From Apoderus coryli (Eukaryota > Arthropoda > Insecta > Coleoptera > Attelabidae), in contig OU452216.1 of the NCBI GenBank assembly GCA_911728435.2, positions 3,236,342-3,300,341 on the forward strand: 64,000 nt of DNA. Reading direction: 5' to 3'. Of the stretch, positions 31,906 through 45,051 are shown in pieces. The position numbers and the translations under genes were made by a program. The notes under the pieces were generated by a model that made no database searches, had not been told where the DNA came from, and was given only the letters and a program-made list of their open reading frames with translations. How positions within the stretch are numbered: the first letter of the stretch is position 1; every line of letters starts with the position of its first letter.

Positions 31906-33092
31906 TGGGAACGGATAAATAAATAAATAAATGCTTTATTGCTCAACAGAAAATTTCCAGTTACAGAGCAACCACACAAAAGTATCAATACAAAGAATAT
32001 AAATATATATAAGACAATCAATAACTTGATAACTTGACATAACATAAGTAAATTAAATTAATAGAGATATAAATAAAGAAATAAACATAAAAAATATATA
32101 AACAATCAAATTCAATCATCACAACCAAGTACAAGTTCTGCGGCCGTCAAAATATGTTTCAATGTATCATGAAACAAATCACAATTCCGGCACACCACAT
32201 TAAACGTACGAGACATTGTGGACAATGGGGACCTTAACATAATATTTGTTCGAGCTCTATCACAATGAAATAATTGGTAGTTTCTTGAGTTTATTCGCGG
32301 AACAGTAAGACGGAATCCTTCAAGCAGCTCAGGACAATCAATAACGCCATTAAACACTTTACAAACATTGCTTATGCATGCAAGATCCCGCCTCAATTGC
32401 AATGATTGCACACCAAATCTGCCCGTTAGATAGCCATACGGCACACCACGCTCAGGATAACTACCATCGGATTTAAAGCAAAGATACTTCAAAAATTTGC
32501 GCTGCACTCCTTCGATGTTTTGCTTGTGACAACCATAGCAGGGATACCAGATCAGAGAGCAATATTCAAGTTTGGATCTGACGTACGCGAAGTACAGTTT
32601 TTTTAGCGTATTAATATTGCGAAAAGATCTGCCATTTCTAAAGATATAACCATATGCCTTGGATGCATTAGCTATCATCCTCATTATGTGTTCGCTGAAG
32701 GTAAAGCGCGAATCGAACACAACACCAAGATCCCTGGTAGTTTCCACACGTGACAATGCAGCGTCATGAATCGCGTATTCAAAATCAATAGGGAACGTCC
32801 TCCTAGTATATGACACAACTTTACACTTTACCATAAGATGATTAGCATCACACCAAGCCCCAACCAAGTTCAGACTGTCTTGCAAAACATGACAGTCGTC
32901 AACAGAGTCCACAGTGGAGGAGATCTTCAGATCATCAGCAAAAATCAATCTTTCAGATTTTAAATTCTTTCCCAGGTCGTTAATAAAAAGATTGAACAGT
33001 AGTGGTCCCAGATTTGAAGCTTGAGGTACTCCTGATGTTGCATGGTAGCTTCTTGATTTACAACCGTTATAAGAAACATATTTTACATTCAC
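31906..33092 (-). mobile_element. Jockey/CR1-like LINE, 5'-truncated, intact 3' end
   Basis: On the minus strand the coding end is followed by an untranslated region, an AATAAAG signal (around 31935-31940) and an ATTT-repeat tail (31918-31934). Such microsatellite tails in place of poly(A) occur in several LINE families. The 5' end is lost inside the RT domain, consistent with incomplete target-primed reverse transcription. Confidence 0.8.
32112..33092 (-). pseudogene. LINE reverse transcriptase, C-terminal 326 codons
   Basis: Uninterrupted frame holding SGVPQASNLGPLLFNLFIND (RT block 4), FADDLK (catalytic block; FADD rather than YADD), then the LGVVFDSRFTF block and the C-terminal RSKLEYCSLIW...VQRKFLKYL region. 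It ends with a weak Cys-rich tail. The EN domain and RT fingers are absent. The long open frame suggests a fairly young copy, although the Gly usually found after VPQ is Ala here. Confidence 0.85.
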
Positions 33093-33694
33093 TTTGCTCT
33101 ACTTATACCAATAGAATTCTTTCTTCTTTTGTGTACATAGGTACAAATCGCACATTTTTGAATATATTATGTGTGTAACATTAAAATTAGTTAGGACAGC
33201 AATGCTGACTGTCTATATGTTCAATTTTAAAAAAACTTGCAAATTTATATTGCTGTCAAAAGTGAGAAACAAATCAATAATAATTAGTACTTAAGGGATT
33301 AGGTTATAGCAACCCTGTATACTCTGTATGTTTCACAAAATAATGAGATCATTTTTTAGAGAAACTGATCTCTTCTCAATCTGTGACAGTACCAGCTGCA
33401 TATTATTAATAACAAATAATTGAATATAAACTTTCAAATTGATAAGAGATATTCTGCGGTTGTTTTAGAAGCAACTGCCGTGATAAATTTAATTACCTTT
33501 CTTCCGGAAGAAGGTGGAGAGTATAAGAGATATATAGTCAGCAAAGAGATACAGTTAGTAGTAGCAGATATATTCTTTCAACCTAACACATTTACATAAG
33601 GATAATGCCCTGATTTTTTACTATTTTGAATACTTTCATTAAAGTACGAAGCGGATGCATTATGTAATTTCTTAGTTACAATGTATTTTATTAA
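33093..33694. other. No recognisable feature
   Basis: AT-rich spacer; includes another ACCCTGTATA word at 33313. Confidence 0.5.
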
Positions 33695-34712
33695 ATGTTT
33701 TTACGTGAATATCGGGCATCACTTGTCATTGAAGGTACTCCTTTGCAATTTAAGACTACCGTAAAGACCCTCGGATTGCTCTTAGACACAGAATTGAGAT
33801 TTGTTGATCATGTGAATCGATGCACACGGATGGGATTTATGAATCTGAAATTGATTTATCAACATCGCCACGTTCTCACTAGAAAATTAAAAACAAAATT
33901 ATGTGAAACTCTTGTTGTTCTCCTACCTAAATTATTGTGATATAGTTTACTCTCCTTGCCTTACAAATGCAATGAAATTGCGGGTGCAGAGGCTGTAGAA
34001 TTCTTGCTTGAGACTGATCTTTGGTGTAAGAAGATCACAAAGAATTAGTCACACTCTCTCCTACGTGAACTGGCTCAATATGGAGAACAGAAGATATCTG
34101 CACTCAGCCTGCCGTTATTACAGCATACTGCGACACAAAACTCCACCTTACATAGAAAACTGAGATTTAGAACTGACATTCACAGTATTAATATTCGTCG
34201 TAGAGATGCAATATCTATTCCTGCCCATTCTACAGAATTGTTTAAGAGGTCGTTCTCCTATCAGATAGCTAAATGTCTCAATGAGTTGCCTGCTGAGTGT
34301 AAGAACTTGTCTAAGTTACAGTTTAAAAAAAAACTTTATGGCGGTTTGCTCTCCGTCCAGAACACTGCGAATATGTGAATAAGAAACTGCCGTTTTTCTT
34401 TTTTTTTTTTTAAATCAAACCCCGTGATACACTTATTTATTATATTTATTCTATTTACTGTGTTTATTATATTTATTGTGTTTATTATTGTTTATTGTAT
34501 TTATTTTGTTTGCTGCATTTATTATATCTGAGCTGGTAGTAGGTGTTATAAGAATGCTAATGAAGTAAGGATTTTTATAGTGTTGTATGTGTGTAATTTT
34601 GGTATTTATTGGGTTAGCTGAACAGACAATTATGTCCATTGGCCATGATTGAACTGAAACTCGCCCAATATTAAAAAATAAAGGCCTTTATTATTATTAT
34701 TATATTATTACA
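33695..34712 (+). mobile_element. Second LINE 3' end with TTA-repeat tail
   Basis: Plus-strand fragment with coding remnants to about 34377, an AATAAA at 34675-34682 and a TTATTA tail (34688-34712). Between lie repeated TTTATT words (34430-34520). Coding part: VKTLGLLLDTELRFVDHVNR (the LGxxxD block after the RT palm), a frameshift near 33940, then ELPAECKNLSKLQFKKKL at the end. Confidence 0.7.
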
Positions 34713-35282
34713 AAAAGGACGATTTGTTCACTTGTTGTTCCTCGTTTACTTCGTCTTGAGTTCGCTTTGCATAAGCAAGTGTAACTCTTATCCAGAAACA
34801 GAACTTGGGGGACCCCAAAGTAAACAAGAACAGAGGAAACAATACACGAGGTCAGACCATCCATACAAAGTGGTCCTCGTCTATCAACGCGCAATCAATC
34901 AGTTGAGCCTGCTGTATCAAGAATCTACCTTTTGATCATTGCATCCGAATATAATCCAACTAGTTTTTTGACAGCTAGGGCAATCTGTGACAGGTGATAT
35001 AGCATTGCATTAAGTCCATATCTAACACCAGCAGACGTTTTTCTGTAGGGATACCTCAAGTGTCTAGTTTACTGCAATTATGGAAGACCAATATCCAAGA
35101 AGCGGCTATTCCCCGCGTAGATTTTTACATTTGTTTGTATTTTATGCTTGTTTTTAATTATTTTTCGAATTCACCAAATTTTCTAACCCGCACCCGATAT
35201 AGTGTTCGACAGATTTCAGAGTCTACGAAAATAGTAGAATTTCAGTAATAGACCTAAGAAACTATCCTTAATGAGCCACTGT
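34713..35282. other. No confident gene
   Basis: A weak similarity to a LINE RT block 4 can be imagined on the plus strand near 35050 (VGIPQVSSLL), but flanking blocks are too degraded to support a call. Confidence 0.35.
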
Positions 35283-35350
35283 ACGAGGGTTGCCTTTTAT
35301 ATTTCGGGATTTGGCAACCCTGGTGTTGCAATCTGGCAACGGACAGCTCT
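35283..35350 (+). repeat. Mariner terminus fragment
   Basis: Reads TACGAGGGTTGCC...TTTCGGGATTTGGCAACCCTG, which is the 5' end typical of irritans-like mariners. It is not followed by a readable transposase. Confidence 0.6.
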
Positions 35351-35377
35351 ATCGTATTGTATATGAACTGAAAATTC

Positions 35378-35445
35378 CGTGTCACAAGTGGGATTCAAAC
35401 CCAACATCTCCCGATTGCCGGTCAGGTGTTCTAACCATCAAAATA
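35378..35445 (-). repeat. tRNA-like segment, probable SINE remnant
   Basis: On the minus strand GATGGTTAGAACACCTGACC resembles the A-box region and GGGTTTGAATCCCAC the B box, with an intervening anticodon-arm-like CCGGCAATCGGGAG. Spacing is right for the 3' two-thirds of a tRNA; the 5' part is missing, so it is not a functional tRNA gene. Confidence 0.55.
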
Positions 35446-35734
35446 ATGATTTTTTTAAAAAATCAAAAATTTTTACTAGCTTTAACAAATAGTATTATTT
35501 TCAAATGCTTATATTCATTTTGATTTTAAAAAAATTATACTAATTAAAATTTGATCTTAATCATTTAAACCCTGGGTCCAAGCTTGGTAGATTCTATTTG
35601 ACTAGATCCAAATTTTGATGGGGTTATAATGTAACTAAAAAAAAACAAGACTTGTCTCCGGTTTTCGTGATGAATGCAACTTTAAACTCCGTTTATGTAC
35701 GTAAATTAAAAACACTCAGAATCCAAAAAATAGG
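35446..35734. other. No recognisable feature
   Basis: AT-rich spacer. Confidence 0.5.
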
Positions 35735-35889
35735 CCATTAAGTTTAAGCATCAAGATTTACATGTGCAAAGCCAGCGTCTTCTTTTAAATATTCATCATC
35801 AGTTAAGGTCTGAAAATAATGAAGTAAAATTGTTACGTTCTATAGAAAATGTCACTGACTAAGTGAGTAAAATTTGTTGTTAGTTTATA
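35735..35889 (-). repeat. Duplicated segment, copy B (occupied-site version), main part
   Basis: Inverted relative to 30911-31075; it resumes at 37512-37531 after the Tc1-like insertion. It differs from copy A by scattered substitutions and a short insertion near the CACATGTAAATC word. Confidence 0.8.
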
Positions 35890-37511
35890 CACTATTGGAC
35901 AAAAGTAGAGCAACACTTTCCAAAAATTAGACAAATCTCGATTTTATAATATTAAATGCATGATATCATATTTAAATACGTCGTGTTTTAAATATCAACG
36001 TAGGCAGGCTGCTATTATCGACGGCAACAGCTTTTTCCAACAATCAAAACAAATGAACTGATATTGACGTAAACTTTTAATACAATATTGTCATGCGTCA
36101 AAAGTAAAGCAACATTTTAATATTTGCCTAAAAAAGAAAGGTTTTAGTGACAGTAAAGGTTAAAATATTTTTGCTGAGTTTATTTTATGTTTAATTAATA
36201 TTTCTGTGCTGGATTAATCATGCCAAGAGGTATTCCAATTTCGAAAGAATTAAAACAGAGAGTAGTGATTGCACACTTGTAAGGTACAATACAAGTGCAA
36301 TTGCAAGACCCAGAGACAGCGTATCCAAAATAATTTCAAGTTACAATGAAAGGGGACATTTAGAGAATATACCGAAATCGGCAAGCTCGAGAAAAACAAC
36401 AACTAGGATAGACAGACGCTTTAAAAGAATTTCCCAAAACGATCCTTGGATGTCTGCACCTAGAATAATTGCTGAAATTCCCGAAATTGAGGATAGTCCA
36501 TGGACAGTTCAAGGAAGGTTGGTAAACGCAAAGTTATTTAGTAGACGCCCGGCTAAAAAGCCGCTTATTTCGGCAAGAAATGGAGTGGCTAGGATTGAAT
36601 TTGCACGTGGACATTTAAATTGGACAGTAGACGATTGGGAAAAAGTGTTATTTAGCGATGAAACGCGTTATAAAATTTTCAATTCTGATAGAATGAAGCA
36701 TATTTATAAGAAGGCCAAGGTTTCATCCCAAAATACGTTACACCCACATGTAAAGGCAGTGTTTTCCATAGGGTTGTTTCTCACGGAATGGGGTGGGTCC
36801 TTTAAACTTCATTAATGACACCATGGATCGATTTGCCAATAGAGATCTAATGCAAAATGTAATGTTGCCTTATGCAGAGTGGGAAATGCCGTGGCATTTT
36901 ATTTTCTAATAGGATAACGATCCAAAACACTTCCGAATTGTTCAAGAGTGGTTTCAAGAAAATAACGTTCTGGTTTTGGAGTGGGCGGCACTATATCCTC
37001 AGACCTTTTATTTTATTTAAAATCTATGTGAAGAAGTTGAGCGTGGAATTCGTACACAAGTATTCACAAATAAACCATCATTGCTAAATAAAATCAATGG
37101 AGTTTGGAGAAACCTTTCCGAAAATACTGTCCAAAAATTGATTGCTTCAATGCTGCGACGTTGCTGGCAAATAATAAATAATAATGGATATTCTATTAAT
37201 TATTAACATAATACTTCTAGCTATTTTAATTATTAAATGTGTTTAATGTTTTTTATTGTAATATGTAAAATAAAATACTGTTGACACAATTTGTTGCTTT
37301 ACTTTTGTCGCACTTCATTTCGTCGATCTTTATAATTATAAATATTTCTGTACCTGCATTTCGTTTAAAGTGTACCAAAATATTGTGAAATATTACTAAT
37401 ATTGGGGATAATATTTCATTAAAATTAACTGGGGATTACAATAATATTTAATTAGTGTTTCAAATTCAAAGAAATAAAAGCAGTTTGTTGCTCTTTTTTT
37501 GTCCGATAGTG
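35890..37511 (+). mobile_element. Second Tc1-like transposon, 1622 bp
   Basis: Ends read inward as CACTATTGGACAAAAGTAGA and CACTATCGGACAAAAAAAGA, flanked by TA at 35888-35889 and 37512-37513. The inserted target is identified independently by copy A of the duplicated segment, so the boundaries are secure. It carries a single transposase gene, now broken. Confidence 0.92.
36221..37205 (+). pseudogene. Tc1-like transposase, inactivated
   Basis: Starts MPRGIPISKELKQRVVIAHL at 36221 with an early stop, then shifts. The longest intact part (36450-36815) contains RTVQ-like SPWTVQGRL, a RIEFARGHLNW block and VLFSDETRY with the first catalytic Asp. Further on, DNDPKHFRIVQEWFQ holds the second Asp, and VLEWAALSSDL stands where SPDLNPIE is expected, so the third motif is damaged. 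Multiple stops and shifts. Confidence 0.82.
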
Positions 37512-37531
37512 TAATATCAGAAGCACATTAC

Positions 37532-38284
37532 AAAAATGTACCTACAAAAAGGAAATGCAGCTTTTATTGAATAACTGTCCCTGATCCTTAATTCAATTTA
37601 AATGACACTCAACTTGCGTCCTGATTTCAGTTTTATGCTATTTTTTATAAATAAAAAATTCCCATTATTATTCTCAATTAACAATAACGTTTTTTTCTAT
37701 AATAGTCAGATATAGAAAGTATAGTTTAACTACCGATCATATTCAAATAACGATTATCTGGTATTATTTCGGACTATCATAAGAAAACTGTGCCATAACT
37801 ATTATTCTAAATGTCTGTTTGGAAAACACATACCTTCGTCCTACCTAAAAACAAAAACATATCACAATCTACATTCAAATTTAGTGTTTACATATGGTAT
37901 ATTGTATGTTATAGAAAGATGTGAATTGAATTTAAATTTATATGATGCGTTTTATTTTGTACTTGATCAACATAATAAAAAGATCATAACATGCGTTTAT
38001 GGTAATGTCGAACGTGGTTATGTTATTATAGTGGCTATAGCCGTACCTCTATATGTTTATTTTCAATTCCTGTTCGGACAGAGAATTTTAAGATACGTTA
38101 TTTTGTGACCTTATTGCTTGATCGAAATCACTACTAATAATAAACTTACTCACTTACACAGAAACGAAAAGATTTTACATATACTGAACATTAATGGCCC
38201 TAATTTAGAGCCCTATGGCACACGTAATTATACTGCCCTTTAGACGAGTGTCCGTCTTTGTATACCTACTATAAGGCTTCATTT
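37532..38284. other. No recognisable feature
   Basis: AT-rich; one 74-codon hydrophobic open stretch near 37.9-38.1 kb has no recognisable family and is probably chance. Confidence 0.45.
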
Positions 38285-41097
38285 TTGCAGAATTCTGTAA
38301 AAAAAACTTGGAAATTTTAATCATTTTCGACATTTTTTGCAGAATTCTGTAAGAAAAACTCCGAATTTTTCATCTCTCTGACATTTTTTACAGAATTCTG
38401 CAAAAAAATCAAAAATGATAAACAAATTCAGAGTTTTTTTTACAGAACCCGACAAAAAAGCTGAGTCTTATACAGAATACTGCAAAAATGACAGAATGAT
38501 AAAAAGTTCGGAGCTTTTTATCATTCAGACATTTTTGCAGAATTCTGTAAAAGACTGCATTTTTGACTTTTTTGCAGATTTCTGTAAAAAAAAAACTTAG
38601 AATTTTATATCATTCTGATTTTTTTGTAGAATTCTTTAAAAAAAACTCGGATTTTATCTTTCTTGACTTTTTTGCAGAATTCTGTAAAAAACCCCCGAAT
38701 TTTTTTATCAATCTGACATTTTTGCAAAATTCTGTAAAAAACTCTGACTTAATTCTGTAAAAAAAACTCAAAATTTTTATTCATTTTTGACTTTTTTCAT
38801 TTAGTGAATGGATTTTCTTACAGAATTCTTCAAAAATGTCAGAATGATAAAAAAAGTCTGAGTTTTTTTACAGAATTCTGCAAATAAAGTCAAAAATTAT
38901 AAAAAAATTCTAGTTTTGTACAGAATTAAGTGAGAATGAACTTAATTCTGTACAAAACTAGAATTTTTTATAATTTTTGACTTTATTTGCAGAATTCTGT
39001 AAAAAAACTCAGACTTTTTTTATCATTCTGACATTTTTGAAGAATTCTGTAAGAAAACTAGGAATTTGTATCATTCTGACTTTATTTTTTATCATTCCGT
39101 GGTTTTTTTTTATAGAATTCTGCCAAAAAAGTCAGAACGATGAAGAATGCAGAGTTTTTCTTACAGGATATCTGCAAAAAAGTCAAAAACGATAAACAAA
39201 TTCAGAGTTTTTTTTTTACAGAGATCTACAAAAAAAGTCAAAAATGAAAAAACGCCGAGTCTTTTACAGAACACTGAAAAAATGTCAGAATGATAAAAAA
39301 TTCGGAGTTTTTTTACAGAATTCTGCTCCGAATTTCTTATCATTCTGTTATTTTTGCAGTATTCTGTACAAGACTCAGCATTTTTGACTTTTTTGTAGAG
39401 TTCTGTAAAAACAACTCTGAATTTGTTTATCATTTTTGACCTTTTTGCAGAATTCTGTAAAAAAAAACTTGGAATTTTTTATCATTTTTGAAATTTCTTA
39501 CAGGATTCTACAAAAAAAAATCAAAAATTAAAAAACGCCGAGTCTTTTACAGAACACTGCAAAACTGTCAGAATGATAAAAAATTCGGAGTTTTTTTACA
39601 GAATTCTGCTCCGAATTTCTTATCCTTCTGTTATTTTTGCAGTATTCTGTACAAGACTCAGCATTTTTGACTTTTTTGTAGAGTTCTGTAAAAACAACTC
39701 TGAATTTGTTTATCATTTTTGACCTTTTTGCAGAATTCTGTAAAAAAAAACTTGGAATTTTTTATCATTTTTGAAATTTCTTACAGGATTCTACAAAAAA
39801 AAATCAAAAATTAAAAAACGCCGAGTCTTTTACAGAACACTGCAAAACTGTCAGAATGATAAAAAATTCGGAGTTTTTTTACAGAATTCTGCTCCGAATT
39901 TCTTATCCTTCTGTTATTTTTGCAGTATTCTGTACAAGACTCAGCATTTTTGACTTTTTTGTAGAGTTCTGTGAAAAAAAACTCTGAATTTGTTTATCAT
40001 TTTTGACCTTTTTGCAGAATTCTGTAAAAGACTTGCATTTTTGACTTTTTTGCAGAATTCTGTAAAAAAAAACTTGGAATTTTATATCATTCTAATTTTC
40101 AAAAATGATAAAAAATTCCAAGTTTTTTTATAGAATTCTGCACAAACGTCAAAAATAATAAAAAATTCAAAGTTTTTTTACAGAATTCTGCAAAAATGTC
40201 AGAACGATGAAAAATGTGGAGTTTTTTTACAGAATTGTACAAAAAAAATCAAGATTGATAAAAAAATTCCGAGTTTTTTTACAGAATTCTACAAAAAAGT
40301 CAAAAATGATAAAAAACTTCTAGTGTTTTTACAGAATTAAGTGAGAATGATTAAAAATGCTGAGTCTTATACAGAATACTTCAAAAATGTCAGAATAATA
40401 AAAAAGTCGGAGTATTTTTACAGAATTCTGCAAAAAAAAATCAAAAATTATAAAAAAATTCTAGTTTTTTACAGAATTAAGTGAGAATGATTAAAATCCA
40501 TTCATTAAATGATAGAATTCTGCAAAAAAGCCAAAAATGAATAAAAATTTTGAGTTGTTTTACAGAATTCAGAGTTTTTTTTACAGAATTTTGCAAAAAT
40601 GTCAGATTGATAAAAAAATCGGGGGTTTTTTACAGAATTCTGCAAAAAAGTCAAGAATGATAAAATCCGAGTTTTTTTTACAGAATTCTACAAAAAAATC
40701 AGAAGGATAAAAAATTCCGAGTTTTTTTTTTCAGAATTCTATAAGAAAAGCTCCAAATTTTTTATTATTCTGTCATTTTTGTAGTATTCTGTATAACACT
40801 CAGCATTTTTGACTTTTTTGTAGAGTTCTGTAAAAAAAAACTCTGAATTGGTTTATCATTTTTGACCTTTTTGCAGAATTCTGAAATTTTTTTTATCATG
40901 CTGACGTTTTTTGCAGAATTCTGTAAGAAAAACTGCGAATTTTTCATCGTTCTGACACTTTTGCAGAATTCTGTACAAAAAACTTGGAATTTTGTATCAT
41001 TTTTGACATTTCTTGCAGAATTCTGTAAAAAACTCCGAATTTTTCATCGCTCTGACATTTTCGCAGAATTCTGTAAAAAAAAACTCAGAATTCACTA
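38285..41097. repeat. EcoRI-palindrome repeat array, block 1
   Basis: Built from about 50-bp units centred on the 10-bp palindrome CAGAATTCTG. Forward units read roughly TTTTTGCAGAATTCTGTAAA, then an ACTCCGAATTTTTTATCATT stretch and CTGACA; reverse units are the complement (TGTCAGAATGATAAAAAATT and so on). The array switches between forward and reverse many times. It includes a 283-bp direct duplication (39488-39670 equals 39771-39953 exactly over the open part). Short open frames here are repeat artefacts. No similarity to a known family recognised. Confidence 0.9.
38814..39057. repeat. Long near-perfect palindrome
   Basis: Arms 38814-38931 and 38940-39057 (118 nt each) are complementary around an 8-nt centre GAGAATGA. 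Matching was checked outward from the centre, with at most a few mismatches seen. It marks a strand-switch point in the array and can form a cruciform or RNA hairpin. Confidence 0.85.
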
Positions 41098-41917
41098 ACA
41101 AAACTTATGGCTGCTTTGTACCTAATAGTATCATTAAAATTGACATGAATATGTTAGTGATCACACATTTCTAATGATTATTATTCCTGGTAAGATTTTA
41201 TTTAGTATTAGACAAAATAAACATAATAGTTTTGTTGCAAATGGAATTCCAAGGTATCGACAACACAAAATAAATAAACTAACAAACACCATAGCTACTA
41301 AGTATTTAACTTTTAATTATTTAAATAAACACAACTAGTGAAACCTGTTTTGCCGCAAAAGATTCTACCTTCCATAAATTTTATAATATGCTTACACATA
41401 TATGCTAATGAAAAAAACTGGACGGGATAAGCCAAGAAAGAATGGTATACTCGTATATAACTTATAATTTTGGATTTTGGGTACAATTTCTGTTTCTATT
41501 ATATGGGTTTATCATAAACAAATAACTATATATTATACACGGTAAAACATATCGTCAACTTCACTCAGTATGTTTTCATTTTTAAAGATAGAATGTCAAA
41601 CCAATAAACTGTCATTTTGGAAAAGATACGAACACAAATGGGTTTTAAAGCTCGTTAAATAGCCTGTTTTATTCTAGTTTTAATATTTGATTTTTGATTA
41701 TTTAGCAAAAATGATCCCAATTACATAAAATGCCATAATTTTAATCACTAATGCCTTAAAAGTGTCCAATTTGGTGCACCATGTACAGTTGAAGAAAATA
41801 GTAATATGCTTCGAATATTTTTGTCAAATCAAATAAAAGTCCAATTCTGGCACTCAGAGAATATAATTCCAAACAAATACTGGCAAGACTTAACAAAAAA
41901 TTTGAGAAGTATTGTAG
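41098..41917. other. Non-array DNA between blocks 1 and 2
   Basis: AT-rich unique-looking sequence. No gene recognised. Confidence 0.5.
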
Positions 41918-44912
41918 ACAGATTTCTGTAAAAAAAAAACTTTTTTTAGAGAATTATTACTATTCTGACTTTTTTGGCAGAATTCTATAAAAAAAAAACT
42001 CGGACTCACAAAAATAAAGTCAGAATGATACAAATTCCTAGTTTTCTTACAGAATTCTCCAAAAATGTCAGAACGATGAAAAATTCGGAGTTTTTCTTAC
42101 AGAATTCATGCTGACTTTTTTGCGGAATTCTGTAAAAAAACTCCGCATTTTATTATCATTCTGAAATCTTTGCAGAATTCTGTAAAAGACTCGGCATTTT
42201 TCACTTTTTTTGTAGAGTTCTGAAAAAAAACTCGGAATTTGTTTATCATTTTTGACTTTTTTGCAGAATTATGTAAAAAAAAACTCTGAGTTTTTTTATC
42301 GTGCTGACTATTTTGCAGAATTCTATAAGAAAAACTCCGAATTTTTAATCATTTTTGACATTTTTTGCAGAATTCTGTAAAAAAAACTATTTAGAATATT
42401 TTATCATTCTGACATTTTTGAAGAATTCTGTAAGAAAACTAGGAATTTGTATCATTCTGACTTTTTTTTATCATTCCGAGGTTTTTTTTTATAGAATTCT
42501 GCCAAAAAAGTCTGAACGATGAAGGATGCAGAGTTTTCCTTAGAGGATATCTGCAAAAAAAAGTCAGCATGATAAAAAATTCAGAGTTTTTTTTTACAGA
42601 AATCTACAAAAAAAGTCAAAAATGAAAAACGCCGAGTCTTTTACATAACACTGCAAAAATGTTTTTTTTTTACAGAATTCTGCTCCGAATTTTTTATAAT
42701 TCTGTTATTTTTGCAGTATTCTGTACAAGACTCAGCATTTTTAACACTTTTGACTTTTTTGTAGAGTTCTGTAAAAAAATTTGGAATTTTTTTATCATGC
42801 TGACTTTTTTTGGCAGATATCCTCTAAGAAAAACTCTGCATCCTTCATCGTTCTGTTTTTTTTTGTAGAATTCTATATAAAAAAAACCTCGGAATGATAG
42901 ATAAAAAAAGTCAGAAATTTCTTACAGGATTCTGCAAAAAAGATAAAAAACTTCTAGTGTTTTTACAGAATTAAGTGAGAATGATTAAAAATGCTGAGTC
43001 TTATACAGAATCAATTCAAAAATGTCAGAATGATAAATAAGTCGGAGTATTTTTACAGAATTCTGCAAAAAAAGTCAAAAATTATAAAAAAATTCTAGTT
43101 TTTTACAGAATTAAGTGAGAATGATTAAAATGCATTCATTAAATGATGGAATTCTGCAAAAAAAGTCAAAAATGAATAATAATTTTGAGTTTTTTACAGA
43201 ATTAAGTCAGAATGATAAAAAATGCAGAGTTTTTTTTTACAGAATTTTGCAAAGATGTCAGATTGATAAAAAAATTCGGGTTTTTTTATAGCATTCTGCA
43301 AAAAAGTCAAGAATGATAAAATCCGGGTTTTTTACAGAATTCTACAAAAAAATCAGAATGATATAAAATTCCAAGTTTTTTTTTACAGAATTCTGCATAA
43401 AAGTCTTTTACAGAATTCTGTAAAAATGTCAGAATGATAAAAAATACTGAGTTTTTTTTTCAGAATTCTGTAAGAACAGCTCCGAATTTTTAATCATTCT
43501 GTCATTTTTTGCAGTATTCTGTATAAGACTCAGCATTTTTGACTTTTTTGTAGAGTTCTGTAAAAAAAAACTCTGAATTTATAATTTTTGACCTTTTTGC
43601 AGAATTCTGAAAAAAATGTTTTTATCATGCTGACGTTTTTTGCAGAATTCTGTAAGAAAAACTGCGAATTTTTCATCGTTCTGTCACTTTTGCAGAATTC
43701 TGTAAAAAAAACTCCGCATTTTTTTATTAGTGTTGATTTTTTGCAGGTTTGTGTAAAAAACTCCGAATTTGTTTATCATTTTTGACCTTTTTGCACTCCG
43801 AATTTTGTATCATGCTGACTTTTTTTTTGCACAATACTGTAAAAAACTCCGAATTTTTTTATCATTCTGACATTTTTGCAGGATTCTGTATAAGACACGG
43901 CATTTTTTAATTTTTTGTAGAGTTCTGTAAAAAAAACCTTTTTGCAAAATTCTGAAAAAAAAACTCTGAATTTTTTATCATGCTGACGTTTTTTGCAGAA
44001 TTCTGTAAGAAAAACTGCTAATTTCTCATCGCTCCGGCACTTCAGAATATTGAAAATAAAAATTGGGATTTTTTTATCATTCTGATATTTTTGCCGAATA
44101 CTGAAAAAGAAACTAGAAATTTTTTATCATTATTGATTTTTTTTGCAGGTTTCTGTAAAAAAAACTCCGAATTTTGTATCATTCTGACATTTTTGCAGTA
44201 TTCTGTATAAGACTCAGCATTTTTGACTTTTTTGCAGAATTCTGTAAAAAAAACTCCGAATTTTGTATCATGCTGACTTTTTTTGCAGAATTCTATACAA
44301 AAATTAGAAATTTTTTATAATTTTTGATTTTTTTTGCAGAATTCTGTAAAAAAAACTCCGATTTTTTTACAGACTTAAGTCAAAAGGATAAAAAGATTCA
44401 TAGTTGAATTTAATAGAATTTGTCAAAAATGTCAGATTGATAAAAGTCGGAGTTTTTTTACAGAATTCTGCAAATAAAGTCAAAAATTATAAAATAAATC
44501 TAGTTTTTTACAGAATTAAGTGAGAATGATTCAAATCCATTCATTCAATGATAGAATTCTGCAAAAAAAGTCAAAAATGAATACATATTTTGAGTTTTTT
44601 TACAGAATTTTGCAAAAATGTCAGAATGATAAAAAATACCGCGTTCTGTAAAAAAATTTTTGAACTTTTTGCAGAATCCTGAATTTTTTTTTTTATCATG
44701 CTGACTTTTTTGCAGAATTCTGTAAGAAAAACTACGAATTTTTCATGGTTCTGACACTTTTGCAGAATTCTGTAAAAAAAAATTGGAATTTTTTATCATT
44801 TTTGAAATTTCTTGCAGAATTCTCTAAAAAAAAACTCCAAATTTGAATTTTTTTATCATTCTGACATTTTTGCAGAATTCTGTAAAAAAAACTTCGAATT
44901 TTTTATCATTTT
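41918..44912. repeat. EcoRI-palindrome repeat array, block 2
   Basis: Same unit family as block 1. It shares longer stretches with block 1, for example ACAGAATTAAGTGAGAATGA followed by TTAAAA..CATTCATT at 40460-40500 and 43105-43140, so whole segments have been copied between blocks. Both orientations occur. Confidence 0.9.
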
Positions 44913-44916
44913 TGTC

Positions 44917-45051
44917 GTGTTAACGCCATTTTTTTTTTTTTTTGTAATTATTTTTAGTAAGTAAATTTGAAGGACATTCAATTCATTATTTTTCTAGATG
45001 TTTGTTTATTCATTATAAAAAGATATTGAAAAATCCATTAAAGCCAAAAAC
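44917..45051. repeat. Left arm of a 135-bp inverted repeat around array block 3
   Basis: Begins GTGTTAACGCCATTT directly at the end of block 2 and ends near CCATTAAAGCCAAAAAC. Its inverted partner is 47769-47905. Confidence 0.85.

Noticed and set aside
35795..35815. ATCATCAG near the duplicated segment as another hammerhead
   Set aside because: No GAAAC box or stem II nearby; copy A has a changed box as well.
37884..38108. 74-codon hydrophobic frame as a small membrane protein
   Set aside because: No supporting splice or family evidence in AT-rich DNA where such frames arise by chance.
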